A stretch of 64,000 nt of DNA from Pelagibius sp028280305. Its GTDB lineage: Bacteria > Pseudomonadota > Alphaproteobacteria > Kiloniellales > Kiloniellaceae. This document shows positions 58,974 to 64,000 of this stretch, in pieces. The stretch lies in assembly GCF_965233615.1 (NCBI RefSeq), contig NZ_OZ247495.1; one strand, written 5' to 3'. Numbering within the stretch: position 1 is the first letter of the stretch; the number at the start of each line of letters is the position of its first letter. The notes under the pieces are model-generated. The model worked only from the letters and a program-made list of their open reading frames with translations, did no database searches and was not told the origin of the DNA. The position numbers and the translations under genes are program-made.

Positions 58974-59870
58974 ATGCCTCTTTCGATCGGCAATGCTCCC
59001 TGCTCCTGGGGTGTCGAATTTGCAGACGATCCGCGGAACCCGGGCTGGCAAGAGGTTCTCGACGAGGCCGCAGCGGCAGGCTACGGCGGCCTGGAACTCG
59101 GCCCCATCGGCTATATGCCGGAAGACCCGGCGGTGCTGGGCAAGAGCCTGGCCGAGCGCCGGCTGTCGCTGATCGGCGGGGTGATCTTCCGCCCCTTCCA
59201 CGATCCGCAGAAGTGGAATGAAGTTCAGGGCGCCAGCCGGCGGACCTGCGAAGCCTTGAAGGCCCATGGGGCGAAACACCTGGTACTGATCGATTCCATC
59301 GCCGCCAGCCGGGCCCCGACGGCAGGGCGTCCGCACGAAGCCGAACGCATGAACGACGCCGAGTGGCGCGGCTTTATCGAGCGCATCCACAGTATCGCCC
59401 GCATGGGCACGGAGGACTACGGCTTGACCGTCGCCCTGCATGCCCATGCCGCAGGTTTCATGGAGTTCGAAGACGAACTGGAGCGCGCCCTGGCGGAAAT
59501 CGATGCGGCGCTGTTGTCGGTCTGCCTCGACACCGGGCATTGCCTCTATGCCGGCTTCGATCCGGTCGCCTTTTACCGCCGCCACGCCGCCCGGGTGAGC
59601 TATATCCATTTCAAGGACGTCGATCCCAGGGTGAAGGCCCAGGTGGTTGAAGAGCGTATCGGCTTCTACGATGCCTGCGCCCGGGGGCTGTTCTGCAATC
59701 TGGGCCGGGGCGCCGTCGACTTCGAAGCCATGCGCGATGCTCTGGCGGAGAACGGCTTCGACGGCTGGGCGACGGTGGAGCAGGACTGCGATCCCGCCGG
59801 CAACACCAAACCGCTGGAAGATGCCAGGGCGAACCTGGACTACCTGCGCAGCATCGGCCTTGCCGCCTGA
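58974..59870 (+). CDS. iolE: Inosose dehydratase IolE
   Basis: A 298-residue TIM-barrel enzyme of the xylose-isomerase-like superfamily. The N-terminal GNAPCSWGVEF is the IolE hallmark. CLDTGHCLYAG, YIHFKDVDP and the terminal WATVEQDCDPAG carry metal-binding and substrate residues. It removes water from 2-keto-myo-inositol to give the substrate of IolD. It lies between two dehydrogenase genes in one operon. Confidence 0.92.
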   Translation: MPLSIGNAPCSWGVEFADDPRNPGWQEVLDEAAAAGYGGLELGPIGYMPEDPAVLGKSLAERRLSLIGGVIFRPFHDPQKWNEVQGASRRTCEALKAHGAKHLVLIDSIAASRAPTAGRPHEAERMNDAEWRGFIERIHSIARMGTEDYGLTVALHAHAAGFMEFEDELERALAEIDAALLSVCLDTGHCLYAGFDPVAFYRRHAARVSYIHFKDVDPRVKAQVVEERIGFYDACARGLFCNLGRGAVDFEAMRDALAENGFDGWATVEQDCDPAGNTKPLEDARANLDYLRSIGLAA

Positions 59871-59885
59871 ACCTTGGAGAAGTCC

Positions 59886-61031
59886 ATGAACAAGCTTACC
59901 TGGGGCATGATCGGCGGCGGCGAGGGCAGCCAGATCGGGGGCGCCCATCGCGTCGCGGCGGGGCTCGACGGCGCCTTCAGCTTCAGCGCCGGCGCCTTGG
60001 ACATCGACGCGGCGAAAGGGCGGGACTTCGCCATCCGTCTCGGCGCCGCAGCAGATCGCGCTTACGGCGACTGGCGGGAGATGCTGGAGGGTGAATCGAA
60101 CCGGCCCGACCCCGTCGACCTGATCACCGTCGCAACCCCGAACAACACCCACTTCGAGATTACCAAAGCCTTCCTGCAGGCCGGATTCAACGTGCTCTGC
60201 GAAAAGCCCATGACGACAACCGTCGCCGAGGCCGAGGAGATCGTCGCCGTCGCACGCCAGGCCGGGCGCCTCTGCGCCGTCAACTACGGCTACTCCGGCT
60301 ATCCCCTGGTGCGCCAGATGCGGGCCATGATCGCGAAAGGCGAGCTCGGCGCCGTCAGACTGGTGGTCGCGGAATTCGCCCACGGGTTTCACGCCGATGC
60401 CGCCGATGCCGACAATCCGCGCGTCCGTTGGCGCTATGACCCGGCCCAGGCCGGCGTTTCTTCGGTAGTGGCCGACTGCGGCAGCCACGCCCTCCACATG
60501 GCCTGCTTCGTCACCGGCCAGACGGTCACGAAACTCTCCGCCGACTTCGCATCCTGCCTTGAGGGCCGCGCCCTGGAAGACGACGCCCTGATCGCCTTTC
60601 GCATGCACGGCGGCACCGTCGGGCGGCTCTGGACCAGCGCCGTTGCCATCGGCCGCATGCACGGCCTGACCCTGCAAGTCTTCGGCGAGAAAGGCGGCCT
60701 GCGCTGGGCGCAGGAACAGCCGAACCAGTTGATCTGGACGCCATTGAATGAATCCAGCCGGATCCTGGAGCGCGGCGCCGCGGGCCTGTCACCGGCAGCA
60801 CAGAGCGCCTCGCGCCTTGCCATCGGCCATACCGAGGGAATGTTTGCCGCCTTCGCCAACCTCTACGCCGATCTCGCCGAGGCCATTCGGGCCCAAAAGG
60901 AAGGCAGGAGCATGGCGGCGGATGCGTTTGCCTGTCCAACGGCGGAGGACGGCCTTCACAGTGTTGCAGCCATTCACGCCGCCGCCGCCTCGGCCAAGTC
61001 CGGAGGGGCCTGGGTCGAGCTAGAGGGCTAG
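59886..61031 (+). CDS. Second Gfo/Idh/MocA-family dehydrogenase
   Basis: A 381-residue oxidoreductase starting MNKLTWGMIGGGEGSQIGGAH, with the unusual glycine-rich GGGEGSQIG loop seen in one inositol-locus branch of this family. CEKPMTTTVAEAEEI contains the catalytic lysine. It follows iolE after 15 bases. Having two different dehydrogenases suggests that several inositol isomers (for example scyllo- or chiro-inositol) are accepted. Its last four bases overlap the convergent regulator gene. Confidence 0.87.
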   Translation: MNKLTWGMIGGGEGSQIGGAHRVAAGLDGAFSFSAGALDIDAAKGRDFAIRLGAAADRAYGDWREMLEGESNRPDPVDLITVATPNNTHFEITKAFLQAGFNVLCEKPMTTTVAEAEEIVAVARQAGRLCAVNYGYSGYPLVRQMRAMIAKGELGAVRLVVAEFAHGFHADAADADNPRVRWRYDPAQAGVSSVVADCGSHALHMACFVTGQTVTKLSADFASCLEGRALEDDALIAFRMHGGTVGRLWTSAVAIGRMHGLTLQVFGEKGGLRWAQEQPNQLIWTPLNESSRILERGAAGLSPAAQSASRLAIGHTEGMFAAFANLYADLAEAIRAQKEGRSMAADAFACPTAEDGLHSVAAIHAAAASAKSGGAWVELEG

Positions 61032-62017
61032 AGCGAGCGCAGCGTCTTGCGTACCACGGCCTGACAGGGGAAGAGGCGCGCCTCGGCGCTGCGGCCCGGC
61101 TCTTCGACCAGCCGAACCACAAGTTCCACCGCGGAGATGATGATATCGCGGATCGGCTGGCGGATCGTCGTCAGCTCGTAAGCCGTCCAATCCGCCATGG
61201 CAATATCGTTGAAGCCGATCAGGCCGATCTCCTCGGGCACCGTCACACCCCGTTCGCGGCAGATGTCGCGCGCGCCCATGCAGAGAATATCATCGCCGCA
61301 AAAAACCGCTTCAACCGGCCCCTGGTCGAGCAGCGCCGCCATTTCCTTACGCCCGGCGGCGTAACTGTAAGTCTCGGCAAAGCGGGTTTGCGCAATGCCG
61401 ATTCCCGCCAAGCCCAGCCGCCGCTCGAACCCGGCCAGCCGATCCTCCGTCGAGGTCGCCTTGCGCGGGCCGCCCAGGAAAGCGACCGAGCGGTGGTTCC
61501 GCTCAATAAGAAGCTCCGCCGCCAACTCGCCGCCGTGGACATTGTCCACGCCCACCACATTCACCTTGAAAGGCGCCGCCGGTTTGCCGAAGGCATGCAC
61601 CACCGGCAGGCGGGTTTCGGCCAAAACCTTGGAGAACTGTGGCGGCAGCGTCGACGAGGCGACGATGAGCCCATCGACGCTGTACTGCATCAACATCTCG
61701 AGCGAGGCTTCGGCCTGGTCGAGATCTGACTGGTTCACCAGCAACGGCCTCAAACCGCGCTCCTGCAGACCGGCGGTGAAAAGATCGAAGACCTCCATGA
61801 AGGCCGGATTCTGGAAGTTGTTGGAGAGCAGACCGATCAGCGCCGTGCGCTTGGTCGTCAGACTGCGCGCCAGAAAATTGGGACGGTAGCCCAGATCGCG
61901 GGCTGCCTTTTCAACCTTCTTGCGGGTCCGGGGCGAGACACTGGCCCCCTCGGTGAAGGTACGCGATACGGCAGAGCGCGACACCCCCGCCGCCTCTGCG
62001 ACCTCTTTCAAAGTCAC
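61028..62017 (-). CDS. LacI-family repressor of the inositol locus
   Basis: A 329-residue regulator from GTG 62017 (343 residues if TTG 62059 is used). The N-terminal helix-turn-helix VTLKEVAEAAGVSRSAVSR is at 1-19, and the hinge helix ends FLARSLTTKRT. The rest is a periplasmic-binding-like sugar domain. LacI-type proteins with this hinge usually bind CG-centred palindromes, and two identical TGCAACCGGTTGCA sites flank the locus. It is thus the likely inositol-responsive repressor, acting on iolD, the dehydrogenase operon and the binding-protein gene. Confidence 0.87.
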   Translation of the reverse strand: MTLKEVAEAAGVSRSAVSRTFTEGASVSPRTRKKVEKAARDLGYRPNFLARSLTTKRTALIGLLSNNFQNPAFMEVFDLFTAGLQERGLRPLLVNQSDLDQAEASLEMLMQYSVDGLIVASSTLPPQFSKVLAETRLPVVHAFGKPAAPFKVNVVGVDNVHGGELAAELLIERNHRSVAFLGGPRKATSTEDRLAGFERRLGLAGIGIAQTRFAETYSYAAGRKEMAALLDQGPVEAVFCGDDILCMGARDICRERGVTVPEEIGLIGFNDIAMADWTAYELTTIRQPIRDIIISAVELVVRLVEEPGRSAEARLFPCQAVVRKTLRSL

Positions 62018-62327
62018 CTTGGCGTCGCCCTGACCGCTGCGATCCCCGCTTCGCTCCAAACCCCGATTTCCCTCTTCGCTGGCCCTGCCGAATCCCCGCA
62101 GCGGCGCCGTTGTTTACCTATCTTCGGCGATACCGCAGGTGCCGACAACTCTGTGCCTCAGCACCCTATATTGCAACCGGTTGCATTTTCCTCATCCCCG
62201 GTCTAGTCTCCATTAGACTCAGGTCATATGCCTGAAAAGACCATGAAAGCGCCCAGACCGACCTTGTGGGGAAACCCGCAAAGAGAAAACCTCTTCGGAA
62301 ACCCAGGGCGCGCAGAGGGAGGATGGA
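62018..62327. promoter_or_regulatory. Control region with LacI-type operator upstream of the binding protein gene
   Basis: The operator TGCAACCGGTTGCA is at 62172-62185, overlapping a TATATT (62167-62172) that can act as a plus-strand -10 element. The leader also has a small dyad AGTCT-CCATT-AGACT near 62204-62218. A plus-strand open frame from 62228 is out of frame with the binding protein and is treated as shadow. The binding-protein gene has a GGAGG ribosome site. Confidence 0.65.
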
Positions 62328-63278
62328 ATGAAGTCATTGATGAGGGCCGTCTTCGCGGCCGTCGCGCTGGTCGGCGCAATCGCCACCGGCACCCCGGGTG
62401 CCTTGTCCGCCGCCGAAATCAAGATCATCGCCGTTGTCCACGGCCAGGCCTCCGATCCCTGGTGGTCGGTGGTGAAGAACGGGATTTCCGAGGCGGCAGA
62501 GGCCAACGGCGTGACCGTCGAATATCGTGCCCCTGAGACTTTTGACATGGTCGCCATGGCGCAGTTGATCGACGCGGCCGTCAATCAGGAGCCCGATGGG
62601 ATCATGGTATCGATTCCCGATGCCGATGCCCTTGGCCCGTCGATCGAAAAAGCCGTCGCCGCCGGTATCCCGGTAATCTCCATGAACTCTGGCTCTGACG
62701 TCTACGAAAAGCTGGGCGCCCTGCTGCATGTCGGCCAGGAGGAATATGCCGCCGGCCTCGCTGCCGGAAAGGCCCTGAAGGCCGCCGGAGGAACCAAGGG
62801 CCTCTGCATCAACCACGAAGTCGGCAACGTGGCCCTGGACACACGTTGTCAGGGTTTTGCCGACGGTTTTGAAGGCGCCATCGTGGTCCTGCCGACCACC
62901 AACGATCCCTCGGAGATCAAAGCAAAGATAAAGGCCTCTCTGGAATCCGATGCGGATCTCGACACCGCCCTGGGGCTGAGCGCCTCTCTGGCCGGTGAGC
63001 AGATCGTCGCGGCGGTGGCGGAACTCGGCCGGGCCGGCGAAATCAAGATCGGCTCCTTCGATCTTTCCGGCGGTTATCTGGAATCGGTGCGCGACGGTGA
63101 AGCGCTCTTCGCCATCGATCAGCAGCCGTACCTGCAGGGCTTCCTGCCGGTGCAGCTTCTCGCCCTCAATGCCAGATATGGCGTTATGCCCGCCACGGCC
63201 ATCGGCTCCGGCCCGAACCTGATCACCAAGGACAAAGCCGCCCAGGTTATCGATCTGGCTTCCAAGGGTATCCGCTAA
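62328..63278 (+). CDS. Sugar/inositol ABC solute-binding protein (RbsB-like)
   Basis: A 316-residue periplasmic binding protein of the ribose/inositol (CUT2) type. The signal peptide ends LSAAE near residue 29. The mature start IKIIAVVHGQASDPWWSVVKNG, then PDGIMVSIPDADAL and VISMNSGSD, match the IbpA/RbsB fold. A LacI-type operator upstream places it in the inositol regulon. No permease or ATPase gene follows: a hairpin and a minus-strand gene come next. It must therefore work with a transporter encoded elsewhere. Confidence 0.87.
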   Translation: MKSLMRAVFAAVALVGAIATGTPGALSAAEIKIIAVVHGQASDPWWSVVKNGISEAAEANGVTVEYRAPETFDMVAMAQLIDAAVNQEPDGIMVSIPDADALGPSIEKAVAAGIPVISMNSGSDVYEKLGALLHVGQEEYAAGLAAGKALKAAGGTKGLCINHEVGNVALDTRCQGFADGFEGAIVVLPTTNDPSEIKAKIKASLESDADLDTALGLSASLAGEQIVAAVAELGRAGEIKIGSFDLSGGYLESVRDGEALFAIDQQPYLQGFLPVQLLALNARYGVMPATAIGSGPNLITKDKAAQVIDLASKGIR

Positions 63279-63294
63279 AACCCCTGGTGCACTT

Positions 63295-63332
63295 CGGGTG
63301 GTGCAACCGCGTTTGCACCACCCGTCTCTTTC
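63295..63332. terminator. Terminator hairpin after the binding protein gene
   Basis: CGGGTGGTGCAA (63295-63306) and TTGCACCACCCG (63313-63324) form a perfect 12-bp stem with a 6-base loop, followed by TCTCTTTCC on the plus strand. It lies between convergent genes and may stop transcription from both sides. Confidence 0.75.
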
Positions 63333-63358
63333 CATCTCTTCGAAACCATAACGCGCCG

Positions 63359-64000
63359 CTAAGCCGGGCGAATCAGGATCTTGCCCCGCTCTTCGCCTTC
63401 GGCGACTCCCAGGATGGAGCGTTCAAGGTCGTCAAGTCCCCTGACATCAGCCACCAGCCGATCGAAGGCAATGTCCCCTGCCTCGACGGCCTGGGACAGC
63501 AGATCAATCGTCTCGCAGAATTCCTCGCGCGGATAGACGCGGCTGCCGACAAAGCTCAATTCCTTCATGATGCCGAAGGTGACGTTGTAGCGGGCAAACC
63601 GCTCTGACGGAAACCCGAGCGAGACGATGCGGGCACGCGGCGCCGCCGCCTCCACAGCCATGGCGATCCCGGCATCGACGCCGGAGGTCTCGATAATCAC
63701 ATCGTAACCCTCACCGCTGCTGCGCGCTGCGAGATCGGCAAGGCAGGAAGATGCGAGAGGATCGAAGGCGTTGACGCCGTGGCTTTCGGCAAAGTCTCGC
63801 CGGGCGGCCAGGGGCTCGGAGACCGCGACGTCGGCAGCACCGAGGCGCCGCGCCACCATCGCGGCAAAGAGCCCGATCGGACCGCCGCCGATCACCAGTA
63901 CCCGCTCTCCGGGGCTGAGCGCCGCCCGCCGGCAGGCGTGATAACCCACGGCAAAAGGCTCGGCCAGCGCTGCCACCTCATCCGGCAGATCGTCCGGCAG
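63359..64000 (-). CDS. Zinc-type alcohol/polyol dehydrogenase (MDR family), 5' part outside window
   Basis: Only the C-terminal 213 residues are in the window, and the frame is open to the right edge. The Rossmann motif VLVIGGGPIGLFAAMVARRLGA and the following DVAVSEPLAARRDFAESHG are typical of medium-chain dehydrogenases of the sorbitol/threonine dehydrogenase type. The N-terminal catalytic zinc ligands lie outside the window. Next to the inositol regulon it may oxidise a sugar or polyol. Confidence 0.82.
   Translation of the reverse strand: MPDDLPDEVAALAEPFAVGYHACRRAALSPGERVLVIGGGPIGLFAAMVARRLGAADVAVSEPLAARRDFAESHGVNAFDPLASSCLADLAARSSGEGYDVIIETSGVDAGIAMAVEAAAPRARIVSLGFPSERFARYNVTFGIMKELSFVGSRVYPREEFCETIDLLSQAVEAGDIAFDRLVADVRGLDDLERSILGVAEGEERGKILIRPA

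Noticed and set aside
58950..60677. 575-residue minus-strand open frame
   Set aside because: Antisense across iolE and the second dehydrogenase, both of which have clear family motifs.
62228..62536. 102-residue ORF starting before the inositol-type binding protein
   Set aside because: Out of frame with the binding protein, Arg-rich shadow composition, no motif; the GGAGG site favours ATG 62328.
1..64000. CRISPR arrays, insertion sequences, prophage or plasmid replication genes
   Set aside because: No regularly spaced repeats, transposase, integrase, phage or replication proteins were found in any frame inspected.

Overview
The window is a dense, GC-rich (visibly above 60%) stretch of a proteobacterial chromosome. 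The gene families (OxyR-type LysR next to katG, TamA/TamB, SorC- and FCD/GntR-type catabolic regulators, a DXR-like SAF-domain oxidoreductase, many ABC importers) best fit a metabolically versatile alphaproteobacterium, perhaps of the Rhodospirillales or Rhizobiales. That placement is inference. No insertion sequence, phage, CRISPR array, complete tRNA or rRNA was seen. One tRNA-like 3' fragment is present near 10.5 kb.

Layout. (1) 367-5589: a branched-chain-amino-acid-type ABC importer (binding protein, two ATPases, two permeases) ending in a 28-residue one-helix peptide, followed by a tandem UspA-fold protein (5733-6572) and an NtrC-family regulator plus Cache-HAMP sensor kinase (6905-10322). 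(2) 10750-14040: divergent oxyR and katG. (3) 14599-19489: a yhiI-rbbA-yhhJ type efflux/ribosome-associated ABC operon. (4) 19529-30885 on the minus strand, with a divergent GntR regulator at 31263: a VOC protein, a dipeptide-type ABC importer with two binding proteins, an amidohydrolase, a DapA-family lyase and a hydantoinase/dihydropyrimidinase. This looks like uptake and opening of a cyclic ureide or amide. (5) 32283-38616: tamA-tamB, then an MscS-type channel.

(6) 40077-51614 is the most interesting part. A minus-strand operon (DXR-like oxidoreductase, acetoin-dehydrogenase-like E1 alpha, E1 beta and E2, SorC regulator) is divergent from a sugar/polyol ABC importer and a PfkB kinase. I propose that it takes up and degrades 2-C-methyl-D-erythritol or a related branched polyol: kinase to the 4-phosphate, reverse DXR reaction to 1-deoxyxylulose 5-phosphate, and thiamine-dependent cleavage of that acetoin analogue into acetyl-CoA and glyceraldehyde 3-phosphate. 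This is an untested reconstruction. It is followed by a pair of unrecognised genes (51678-53034).

(7) 53060-63278: a myo-inositol catabolic locus (iolJ-like, iolB, iolC, iolD on minus; a Gfo/Idh/MocA dehydrogenase, iolE, and a second dehydrogenase on plus) with a LacI repressor, two identical TGCAACCGGTTGCA operators and a sugar-binding protein without adjacent transporter partners. The window ends inside a zinc-type alcohol dehydrogenase gene.
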